Assembly (NCBI GenBank): GCA_020628495.1
Contig: JAHDFA010000011.1
Location: 1 to 34,190 of the forward strand
Source: Hellea sp.
Lineage (GTDB): Bacteria > Pseudomonadota > Alphaproteobacteria > Caulobacterales > Maricaulaceae
DNA length: 34,190 nt
Direction: 5' to 3'
Numbering within the stretch: the stretch's first letter is position 1; the number at the start of each line of letters is the position of its first letter. Of the stretch, positions 9,601 to 16,087 are shown one piece after another. A program made the position numbers and the translations under genes. The notes beneath the pieces were generated by a model that saw nothing but the letters and a program-made list of their open reading frames with translations, made no database searches and was not told the DNA's origin.

Positions 9601-10095
9601 TTCCGCGATTTCAACATCATCCAGCGGATCAAATCCAGGCAGGATGCCGGCCTCAATCGGAAAGCGGGAGAGGATGCGCTCGCAAAAAGCGTGGATTGTC
9701 TGGACCTTCAAGCCTTCTGGAGTCTCCAGCGCCTTAGCGAACAGCTCTCTGGCTTTCTTTAATTCAATAGGCTGCTCCAAATCCTCCAAAGGCCGTCCGA
9801 AAAGCTCTGTCAGCTCACCGCTCAGCTTTTCGTCATCTAATACCGACCAAGTGCCGAGTTTCGAAAACAGCCGTTCCTGCATTTCGGAGGCTGCCGCCTT
9901 TGTGTAGGTCAGGCAAAGAATATCTTCAGGTTTTGTATCTCTCAGCAAAATACGAGATACACGGTCCACCAAAACGCGGGTTTTACCTGAACCCGCATTG
10001 GCGGCTGCCAGCCGTGTCCCCGAAGGATCTGCCGCCATGCGCTGAGCATGCGTCGCCCATTCCACAGGAGTCATGCTGGAGACAAGCTCAATCAT
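6628..10095 (-). CDS. addA: Double-strand break repair helicase-nuclease AddA
   Basis: AddA is the UvrD-like helicase and 3'-strand nuclease subunit of AddAB, the alphaproteobacterial counterpart of RecBCD, which processes double-strand ends for RecA. Superfamily-1 motifs appear in order: Walker A ANAGSGKTRVLVDRV near residue 35, LLDEAQDTSPEQW (motif II), AVGDEKQSIYGFQGA (III), MTVHGAKGLEAPIV (V) and LYVAMTRAESRL (VI). A C-terminal RecB-type nuclease has IVDYKSN and GQMAAYREL. I use the ATG at 10095, which overlaps the addB stop by 8 bases and has GGAAG upstream, giving 1155 residues. The frame extends 43 codons further, but those lie inside addB. Confidence 0.96.
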   Translation of the reverse strand: MIELVSSMTPVEWATHAQRMAADPSGTRLAAANAGSGKTRVLVDRVSRILLRDTKPEDILCLTYTKAAASEMQERLFSKLGTWSVLDDEKLSGELTELFGRPLEDLEQPIELKKARELFAKALETPEGLKVQTIHAFCERILSRFPIEAGILPGFDPLDDVEIAELRGEVETQILREAMETPNGELATALKNLTLERADSSLDELFQWMAFSPQKISTWRAVGLEGLAGHLKLGNARESSEIAETMWQRLNRTRMQAVSAALKTGGANDVKRAAHIDEALCAPDAQAAVRALGNFYYTLAGKERAKLYDAKTNDIAKDWIDTHSLDIMETIEAIRAAYIFALTESVFHLSLRYADLYAQAKRKARGLDYSDQILLVRKLLQNSEAADWVRYKLDGGIKHILLDEAQDTSPEQWDIINILADPFFQPHPDEDPKKPRTLFAVGDEKQSIYGFQGAKPEQFLKEIRRRSEYATTDIRMAMSFRSTQEVLNVVDAILFDCGGMKAMFDADDFPPASDEVRHVAFRDDHGLVELWPITPPPETPEEKEPWDTTPVDAAGEGHQIEVLSKTIAGVVKGWIKNADPVFDRELKKTRPIRPEDVLILVRRRGPLFDSVIRQLKRHEIPIAGADRIVLSETTIVKDLIALSRACLLPSDDLSLAETLKSPLFGFDDAALMDVAIDRPGSLWDALKGRAPDTYETMCEFIKLSRTLTPYEFYARVLDYKDASGTAIRERFYKRLSLEARDALEAFLARALEHQSRTAPNLQSFLHAFAQGDVEIKREQDSSLSEVRVMTVHGAKGLEAPIVILPDTTNIPTLREVLLPEKEGGHVWNKAEVPYVETVKAAAKSRMEQEQLRLLYVAMTRAESRLIVCGPHVGRANAKLKPGCWYDWVKRAMEALGAKPFDSPVLAHANGKPLPGLQYGMLPQPCSGDDVSHELDSTSLPDWVTRNPPIEGRRRRVTPSHLLSNPPVEMAVRSPSEATDANVFRRGNLIHKLLEVLPEIDMDRRRDVAEKMLSGYKDLPYDMSGQIIKEVFAVLDDTEFAEIFAPGSRAEVSLAGSAKGLPDGLYLNAQIDRLCVTDTTVTIVDYKSNRPPPTNPEDVADLYLGQMAAYRELAREIYPGRVINCALLWTDGPNLMTLPNALLDDALQKVAALPIS

Positions 10096-13081
10096 TTTTG
10101 TCGCTTCCGTCCATCCCGGCCCATTCATCGCGGCGGGCGAGATCATCAAAATCCGACCAGCTATTCGTGAATTTGGACCGCACCTGTGACCGATAGGGCG
10201 TTGCCGGGTCATCATATTGGTCAATGAGTTTCGTCAACGTTTCGACGGACTCCTCTACCAATTGATCAATCGGTTTCTCTTTTCCTATAGGCTTATAGAC
10301 AAAATCGTCATTCGACCCTTTCACCCGCATATAGCCGAGGCGGGACGTCGCTGCGGGTTTGTGACCTTTCAGACCGCCGGCGCGTAAAATAAAAGCGGCC
10401 AGCGGCAATTGCGGGTCAAAGCCTGCTGCGACTTCTTTATCTCCCGCAGGACTTCCGGTTTTAAAATCGACAAAACCATAACCGTCCATGCCGCGTTCGA
10501 CATAATCCATTTTCCCGCGCACGGTAAAATCGCGTCCGGGAATGGCGGCTTCGCCCCACACTTCGAGACCTTTTTGTTCATAACCGTCGGCCAAGCGAGC
10601 ATTCATCTCCGTCCGCAAGCCTTCCGCGACGGATTGGAACCGCGCACGCTCTTTTGCAATGACTTCTTCGGCATATCCGTAAATCCGAAAAGCCTCATTC
10701 AAAGCAGTAATCAGAGCCTCATCATTTTCAGGCGTGAAAGGTGCGTGATTGTCAGTCAGGAAATTCTCAATTCCCAAATGGATGGCAGAGCCAAATTCAG
10801 ACGCGCCGTTTTGGTGGCCCAAATCTTTAAGACGTTTCAGCCCAAGGACATGTTTCCCGTAAATCGAATAGGGATCCCGGATAAAGGTCTTTACCTCTGT
10901 GATGGAAAGGCTACGACCTTTGTCTGTCATCCAGCGCTTATCCGCGGGCGGGGCCGGTTCCGGCGCTTCGGCAGGGGTGACATTATCTGCGGCAACGAAA
11001 TCCATCTTTTGCGCAATAGCCAAATAGTGATTGGCTGTGCCCAATCGCGCTTCTGCGCCGTCTTCGCCGACTGCGCCTTGGAGCAATGTTTTCAATCGCC
11101 AGACCCAGCGTGAGGCTACAGTCGGTCCGGTCTCTGACCGTTTGGAGCGAGTCATATAAACGACCGGATTTGAAGCAAGTTCGAAAAAGTCATGCGCAGC
11201 CAGACCATATCGGCGCTCCGGCAGAGATAATTTCATATCGCGGCGCATACCTCTGGACAAGAATGGACCAGGGGACGGGGCGGCAGGCCATACGCCTTCA
11301 TTCAGACCGCCAAGCACGATGACATCCGCCTCAAGCATACGGGCTTCGAGCGGCCCTAATATCGACAAACGCGGATGTGTGCCACCGCGCGGGCGCACCA
11401 CGATTCCTGTCATAAGCTGCCGCATTAGCCGGCGAAATCCAGCAGCATTCACGGCCGGTAAATTATCACCATAGACAATGATATGCTCCAGCAGCTTCGC
11501 CGCCCGTTCCCCCGCCTCGCCGCGCCAGAGATTGTGACTGCCATGATTTTCTGGACCCATTGCGATTTGTTCAGATGCCGCGATAAGCGCCGACGCCCAG
11601 ACAGGCGCTGCAGCTTGTCCATCAAGTTCAATTAGCGGCTCCAGCGCGGCGTTCATGTCGATTTCAACCGCGCCCAATTCGCGCTCTTCTGTGCCGGGCC
11701 GAATTTCCACACGGTAGGCCGTCCGCTCTATCTTATGCCATGCCGCCAACACGTCTTCGGGTTCCCGCCCTAGTCCAGTCAGTTTATGCCCAAAGATAAC
11801 GGCTTTTTCCAAAGGCCCTTCAGGATTTTGCGATACGGACAGCACAGCATCCAGAAACACACCAATCTCGGTTTCCGCCAAAGGTTCGCCTTGAGACATG
11901 TCTACCTCGACACCCCAGCGGGCCAAACGCGCCCGCACGCGCCGCGCCAAGGCCTGATCGGGTGTTACAAGAGCCGCGGTCTTTGCCGGGGTCTCCAACG
12001 TTTCACGCAGAATGAGCGCAATGGCCAAGGCTTCTTCGGCATCGGACCGCGCTTCGATGAGAGACAAGCCTTTGACCGCGTCATCAAAAATTACGCGACC
12101 ATAATCCGTTTCCAGCTTCCCAATCCGAGAGAGCCAGTCAGACGTGCGTGAGGCCGGGACAAGGGCTTCTTCAAGAACACGCGTGCGGGCAAGCCTGATT
12201 TTATTTGACGAGCTCTGCCCCGCGATATCAGCGGTAAAATCGCGGACATCCCCGCGATCCATGTTGAAGCCATTAATGAGTAATTTCATCGCATACTGAG
12301 GATGCTGCTCGTCAATGCTGTTCCAAGTTTCGTCATTATCCGTGGACTGGAAGCCCGGCAATACGACCATGCCTTTGGGTAGCCTGGCCACTAATTGCAT
12401 CAAACGGCGCGTGGCGCGCAGGCTTCCTGTCGAGCCAGCAATGACAACAGGGTAGTCAGGTGGATTATCCGTCCAATGCGACACAAGCGCATCCAGCAAT
12501 TTGACTTTGCGCGACTGCGGCTCCTCCATATCCAATTCAGCCAAGCGGTCGGGCCAATAATCCTGAATAATTTTATAAAGGGTCGCGGCGTCTTGAAAAT
12601 GTTTGGCGGCTTCGCCCATCAGGCGCGCCCAAGCCTCCGTCTCAGTTAGCTTTGCTTCTTCCAACGCGGCATCGTCCAAAATGGCCAGCAAAGGATCTGC
12701 CATGACCAAAGCGGTCGCCGCGTCCAGAGGCAGGTCCAATGCGCGCTCATGATAAGCGGCAACAATCCGCGCCATTTCGAACCGGCGCAGCGTGCCGTCT
12801 ATGGCAGGGCGAACTTTGCCAACCAGCTCGCCGGGTTCAAATGGCGGTTCCTCCGGATCAATATCGGCCAAAGGACGCAGCCGTGGCAGCAGCGCTGCCT
12901 GTATGCCATCTTCCATGGCAGAAGCGACGAAGGCCTCTCCCAATCCGCGAACAGCGCGGCGAGTGGGCAGGAGGATTAATCCGGATTGCAGCTCATCACC
13001 AAAATGCCGTCTCAGGCCGATTGCCAGCGTTTGCAAAAACGGAAGGCCCGAGGGCATGCTATAAACATGCGGGACACTCAT
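10088..13081 (-). CDS. addB: Double-strand break repair protein AddB (alphaproteobacterial type)
   Basis: AddB is the partner of AddA and carries the second nuclease domain. The 997-residue protein has an inactivated-helicase-like N-terminal part with IAGSTGSLRATRR, the segment VIVLGGLNEGVWPA, and a C-terminal nuclease domain with EFGSAIHLGIENFL and GYGFVDFKTGSPAGDKEV, which carries the metal-binding Asp-Phe-Lys. I find no cysteine in the whole translation, so the four-Cys iron-sulfur cluster of Bacillus AddB cannot form. The start ATG overlaps the murU stop in an ATGA, and the end overlaps addA by 8 bases, indicating tight coupling. Confidence 0.95.
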   Translation of the reverse strand: MSVPHVYSMPSGLPFLQTLAIGLRRHFGDELQSGLILLPTRRAVRGLGEAFVASAMEDGIQAALLPRLRPLADIDPEEPPFEPGELVGKVRPAIDGTLRRFEMARIVAAYHERALDLPLDAATALVMADPLLAILDDAALEEAKLTETEAWARLMGEAAKHFQDAATLYKIIQDYWPDRLAELDMEEPQSRKVKLLDALVSHWTDNPPDYPVVIAGSTGSLRATRRLMQLVARLPKGMVVLPGFQSTDNDETWNSIDEQHPQYAMKLLINGFNMDRGDVRDFTADIAGQSSSNKIRLARTRVLEEALVPASRTSDWLSRIGKLETDYGRVIFDDAVKGLSLIEARSDAEEALAIALILRETLETPAKTAALVTPDQALARRVRARLARWGVEVDMSQGEPLAETEIGVFLDAVLSVSQNPEGPLEKAVIFGHKLTGLGREPEDVLAAWHKIERTAYRVEIRPGTEERELGAVEIDMNAALEPLIELDGQAAAPVWASALIAASEQIAMGPENHGSHNLWRGEAGERAAKLLEHIIVYGDNLPAVNAAGFRRLMRQLMTGIVVRPRGGTHPRLSILGPLEARMLEADVIVLGGLNEGVWPAAPSPGPFLSRGMRRDMKLSLPERRYGLAAHDFFELASNPVVYMTRSKRSETGPTVASRWVWRLKTLLQGAVGEDGAEARLGTANHYLAIAQKMDFVAADNVTPAEAPEPAPPADKRWMTDKGRSLSITEVKTFIRDPYSIYGKHVLGLKRLKDLGHQNGASEFGSAIHLGIENFLTDNHAPFTPENDEALITALNEAFRIYGYAEEVIAKERARFQSVAEGLRTEMNARLADGYEQKGLEVWGEAAIPGRDFTVRGKMDYVERGMDGYGFVDFKTGSPAGDKEVAAGFDPQLPLAAFILRAGGLKGHKPAATSRLGYMRVKGSNDDFVYKPIGKEKPIDQLVEESVETLTKLIDQYDDPATPYRSQVRSKFTNSWSDFDDLARRDEWAGMDGSDKND

Positions 13082-13785
13082 CCTATTAATTTCGCTTCCG
13101 CCTCATCGCGCGCCTTCGGATCACCCACATGCATCCAAAAGCCGTCCAACGGATAACCGTAAATTGTTCCGGCCTTTATCGTTTCGTCCCAAATTCGATT
13201 GCGTGAAAATGGCTCTAATGGTTGTTTCGCCAACCTGTCCAATTTTGCAATTTGGACTCCCGCATAGACATAAGGAGCTTCTGCAAGCTGCCCCCGTCTG
13301 TACAAATGGCCGTCATATCCAAAAATGAAATCTCCCTTACCATGATAACCCAGCGTCCTATCAATTGGCGCAAGAAGTAATAAGTCATCCATGTAATCAG
13401 GGTCCCACATTTTCGACATTGCACCCAATCTGTAAGGTCTGTCTTCCGTCCAAATCGCATCAATATTACAAATGAAGACCGGGTCCGTTCCTAGAAGAGG
13501 TAAAGCTTTGACAACCCCGCCTCCTGTCTCAAGAAGTTCTTTTCGTTCATCCGAGATAATAATTTCGATGCCCGATTTCCGAGCTCTCAAATGCGCTTCA
13601 AGATGGTCCGCATGGGCATGAACATTAACCACTGCGCGTTCAACCTCAGCCTCTTCCAATCGGTCCAACATATGGTCGATGAGCGGTTTTCCGCCCACTT
13701 CGACCATTGCCTTTGCGCGGTCATTTGTCAGCGGACGCATACGCGTACCGTGGCCGGCTGCGAGCACCATGGCCGTTTTAATCAC
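13078..13785 (-). CDS. murU: N-acetylmuramate-alpha-1-phosphate uridylyltransferase
   Basis: MurU converts MurNAc-1-phosphate and UTP to UDP-MurNAc in the cell-wall recycling bypass known from Pseudomonas and Caulobacter. The 235-residue protein opens with the nucleotidyltransferase signature AMVLAAGHGTRMRPLT, followed by KAMVEVGGKPLIDHML and the metal-site region VFICNIDAIW. It overlaps amgK upstream and addB downstream by ATGA junctions. The adjacent kinase supplies its substrate, which makes this assignment stronger than for a lone sugar-nucleotide transferase. Confidence 0.92.
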   Translation of the reverse strand: MIKTAMVLAAGHGTRMRPLTNDRAKAMVEVGGKPLIDHMLDRLEEAEVERAVVNVHAHADHLEAHLRARKSGIEIIISDERKELLETGGGVVKALPLLGTDPVFICNIDAIWTEDRPYRLGAMSKMWDPDYMDDLLLLAPIDRTLGYHGKGDFIFGYDGHLYRRGQLAEAPYVYAGVQIAKLDRLAKQPLEPFSRNRIWDETIKAGTIYGYPLDGFWMHVGDPKARDEAEAKLIG

Positions 13786-14864
13786 GATAGCTCTCCCGGA
13801 AGGTATGTTTCGAACCAGTCACGAAGTGGCTGAAAATCGGCGCCTAGCAAATTATTTACGAAATGTGCGTGCACGCGTGGAATGAAGTCGCGATAGGACG
13901 GCTTTCCGTCTCGCTCCGCCAGCCTGACAAAAATGCCTAAAATTTTCGCATTTCGCTGCGCCCCCAGAACCGCATAGGCTTTTCTAAAAGCAGCTTCATC
14001 GGCGAGTTTGGCCTGCTCACAAAACTGCGAAATCAACGGGTCTATCAAGTCAGATGAGACGTCCCGGCGGGCATCTTCCAGAAAACTGACGAGATCATAG
14101 GCAGGATGAACGAACAGCCCGTCTTGAAAATCAATTAAACCCACCTTGGCAACAGACTCTCGTTCCGGGAGCCAGAACAGATTTTCTGCATGGAAATCTC
14201 TGAGTGCCAAGCCCGGCGCATGAGAGCCGAGCACGGTTAACAAAGCGCGCCATATCGCGTTCCATTCAACCCGCGCTTCTACAGAAATCTCTGCGCCTTT
14301 ATCGACCGCATACCAATCCAAAAACAAATGGGTCTCAGTCAAAAGCGCCGTTTCATCGTAATATCGAACACGCCAGTTTGCCCCTTCGAACGACATTTTT
14401 GCCGGGAAAGAACTGCGATAAATTTCGGCGAGACATTCCACTGCGGACTCGTAAAGCGGAACTTCCAGAGCAGGGTTATCATCAATAACTTTCGCATAAA
14501 CGCTTCGCCCGAAATCTTCGAGCAGCAATAGACCCGCATCTAAATCCGCCGCCAAAATCTTTGGCGCAGAGAAACCGCGAATGACGAGCTCATTAGACAA
14601 GCAAGCAAAAGCGGCAGGTTCGGGACCCGCCAATCGCGCCAATGCATTATAGCCGAGCGCTTCGCGATCTGCGGTGCTCGCGCCTTCAGGTTCAGCGGGT
14701 GCCTCCGCCCCACGTGCTGCATCCATCAGGACCGCCACGTCGTCGCCGCGCGTCAGGCGGAAATATTGTCGGGAAGATGCATCGCCCGGAAAGCTATCCA
14801 CGACCGCATCACCCCAGCCCGCATCTTTAATAAATGCCCGTCTTTCCGCCTCTCGATCAGACAT
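13782..14864 (-). CDS. amgK: Anomeric MurNAc/GlcNAc kinase AmgK (aminoglycoside phosphotransferase fold)
   Basis: AmgK phosphorylates the anomeric hydroxyl of MurNAc (and GlcNAc), feeding MurU so that recycled muramate bypasses de novo synthesis. The 360-residue protein has the APH/choline-kinase fold. The catalytic loop is LRDFHAENLFW (Asp223, Asn228) and the metal-binding segment is IDFQDG (Asp245). LLLEDFGRSVYAK is the typical mid-protein motif. It starts inside the tsaE stop (8-base overlap) and ends in an ATGA with murU. Linkage to murU makes aminoglycoside resistance unlikely as its real role. Confidence 0.92.
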   Translation of the reverse strand: MSDREAERRAFIKDAGWGDAVVDSFPGDASSRQYFRLTRGDDVAVLMDAARGAEAPAEPEGASTADREALGYNALARLAGPEPAAFACLSNELVIRGFSAPKILAADLDAGLLLLEDFGRSVYAKVIDDNPALEVPLYESAVECLAEIYRSSFPAKMSFEGANWRVRYYDETALLTETHLFLDWYAVDKGAEISVEARVEWNAIWRALLTVLGSHAPGLALRDFHAENLFWLPERESVAKVGLIDFQDGLFVHPAYDLVSFLEDARRDVSSDLIDPLISQFCEQAKLADEAAFRKAYAVLGAQRNAKILGIFVRLAERDGKPSYRDFIPRVHAHFVNNLLGADFQPLRDWFETYLPGELS

Positions 14865-15309
14865 CGCGTTCGTCCCAGCCCGTTAAAGCTACGCGGCGAC
14901 CTTCGCCTTCAAATTTTATCTCAATTTGCAAGGCGTCTTTCGGCATCAAGTTTCCTAAACGGTCAGGCCATTCCAGCAGGCACACATCCTCGCCCATCGC
15001 GTCTATCAGGCCGAGCTCATAGGCCTCATCCGGATGTTCTAATCGGTACAAATCGCAATGCCAGAGGGTGAAACCGGGAACATCATAAGTCTGTACCAAA
15101 GTATAGGTTGGCGACGGCACAGTTTCATGCGGCAGGACGCTCTGCACCAAGCCGCGCGCCAGCGTCGTTTTGCCTGCGCCAAGCCCGCCAATAAGGGCAA
15201 TTGTATCGCCCGCGCGCAGGGCCCGTCCCAAACGTGCACCCAAGGCCAACATTTCATCTTCATTTATGACGGTAAGGTATTCCACGACTACAGGTCTAGC
15301 GCCTTGCAA
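14857..15309 (-). CDS. tsaE: tRNA threonylcarbamoyladenosine biosynthesis ATPase TsaE
   Basis: TsaE is the ATPase that supports the TsaBD complex making t6A37 on ANN-decoding tRNAs; tsaD itself lies at 29.8 kb. The Walker A is LIGGLGAGKTTLARGL, followed by PSPTYTLVQTY, the acidic HCDLYRL and LLEWPDRL, all family signatures. The start is uncertain: the longest frame begins with TTG at 15309, and GTG at 15285 (V-E-Y-L-T-V-I) is an alternative. Neither has a good SD. It is the first gene of the long operon down to trxA, divergent from the ferredoxin gene with a 58-base gap. Confidence 0.94.
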   Translation of the reverse strand: MQGARPVVVEYLTVINEDEMLALGARLGRALRAGDTIALIGGLGAGKTTLARGLVQSVLPHETVPSPTYTLVQTYDVPGFTLWHCDLYRLEHPDEAYELGLIDAMGEDVCLLEWPDRLGNLMPKDALQIEIKFEGEGRRVALTGWDERDV

Positions 15310-15367
15310 TCATGGTGCAAGCGCTTAGATATTTTGACAACACATCGAACTTGAATGAGAGCTTTTC

Positions 15368-15685
15368 ATGCCCAAAATCATCTTTATCGACCACGCCGGA
15401 GACCGCCGCGAGGTTGAGGCCAAAAACGGAACCTCCGTCATGGAAGCTGCCGTCCAAAATATGATTCCCGGTATTGATGCGGATTGCGGCGGTGCCTGCG
15501 CCTGCGCGACATGCCATGTCTACATCGATGAAGCGCATTTGGCGAAGCTGAAAGAGAAAGACGACATGGAAGATTCTATGCTCGATTTCGCGGAAGCCGT
15601 ACAGGACAACTCCCGTCTTAGCTGTCAGATTTTGATGAATGATGAGCTCGACGGAATAGAAGTTACGACGCCGGAAAGTCAGTAA
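15368..15685 (+). CDS. 2Fe-2S ferredoxin, adrenodoxin type
   Basis: A 105-residue electron carrier of the vertebrate-type [2Fe-2S] family. The cluster ligands are Cys40, Cys46 and Cys49 in [18 protein letters not shown], plus Cys86 in RLSCQI. Cys44 is an additional cysteine within the loop. The acidic helix [16 protein letters not shown] is the usual partner-binding surface. A GAGAG lies before the ATG. Partners, such as P450-type monooxygenases or iron-sulfur assembly, are not encoded nearby. It is probably transcribed together with the membrane-protein remnant that begins 4 bases after its stop. Confidence 0.93.
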   Translation: MPKIIFIDHAGDRREVEAKNGTSVMEAAVQNMIPGIDADCGGACACATCHVYIDEAHLAKLKEKDDMEDSMLDFAEAVQDNSRLSCQILMNDELDGIEVTTPESQ

Positions 15686-15689
15686 GTCT

Positions 15690-15872
15690 GTGACGAGGTC
15701 TGTCGGAACACTAATTTCACAGACCTTCCGGCTTCTGACATTTCGAAACGTAAAAATTGATTTAGTTTCTTCTCCTAAAACCTATGCGCTTTGGGCAATT
15801 ATTCTGGCTTGCGTTATTCAAGCTTTGTCGCGGCGTTGCTCGCTCCGCTCGCGATTATCTTATTTGCCTTAG
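15690..15872 (+). pseudogene. N-terminal part of a probably frameshifted small membrane protein
   Basis: A GTG-started frame begins 4 bases after the ferredoxin stop and encodes about 46 plausible residues ending in a hydrophobic helix (SSPKTYALWAIILACVIQAL). It then degenerates into an arginine/serine-rich tail before a stop. The overlapping frame at 15791 picks up with another hydrophobic helix exactly where this one fails. A one-base deletion between about 15815 and 15835 would explain both. Read together they would make a protein of roughly 130 residues with three membrane helices. A sequencing error cannot be excluded. Confidence 0.4.
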
Positions 15873-16075
15873 TCGCATTGAACCTAGAAAATGCGATTTT
15901 TGAGATAATGGCTGGAATCGAACGGGAAAGAACACCGACGGAAGTTATTTCTGATTCGAGATTTACGGCCGTAAATGTACTTTTTTTCTTCAGTATAATT
16001 ACCGTTCCCATATGGGTCATTTGTTACGCAGTTGGTCTATATAGAAAATTTATAAAATTGGCTGAGGTCGCCTAA
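15791..16075 (+). CDS. Small membrane protein, likely C-terminal part of a frameshifted gene
   Basis: A 94-residue frame opens with TTG at 15791 and contains two clear hydrophobic helices, FVAALLAPLAIILFALVAL near the start and VLFFFSIITVPIWVICYAV near the end, around a polar segment. No SD precedes the TTG, and its first residues run through the coding sequence of the overlapping upstream frame, so I think the functional product begins at 15690 and crosses a frameshift. No named family is recognised with confidence. It ends 12 bases before the convergent divL stop. Confidence 0.45.
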   Translation: MGNYSGLRYSSFVAALLAPLAIILFALVALNLENAIFEIMAGIERERTPTEVISDSRFTAVNVLFFFSIITVPIWVICYAVGLYRKFIKLAEVA

Positions 16076-16087
16076 CTTCTTCCGCTA

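Noticed and set aside
10096-10224. 43-codon N-terminal extension of AddA into addB
   Set aside because: The extension is Arg/Pro/Gly-rich without family match, and the ATG at 10095 gives an 8-base overlap like other junctions in the operon.
10409-11113. A 234-codon open frame antisense to addB
   Set aside because: It overlaps the conserved AddB nuclease domain, and its translation resembles no protein family.
13782-14864. Aminoglycoside resistance kinase
   Set aside because: The fold is shared, but overlap with murU in a conserved operon indicates the cell-wall sugar kinase AmgK.
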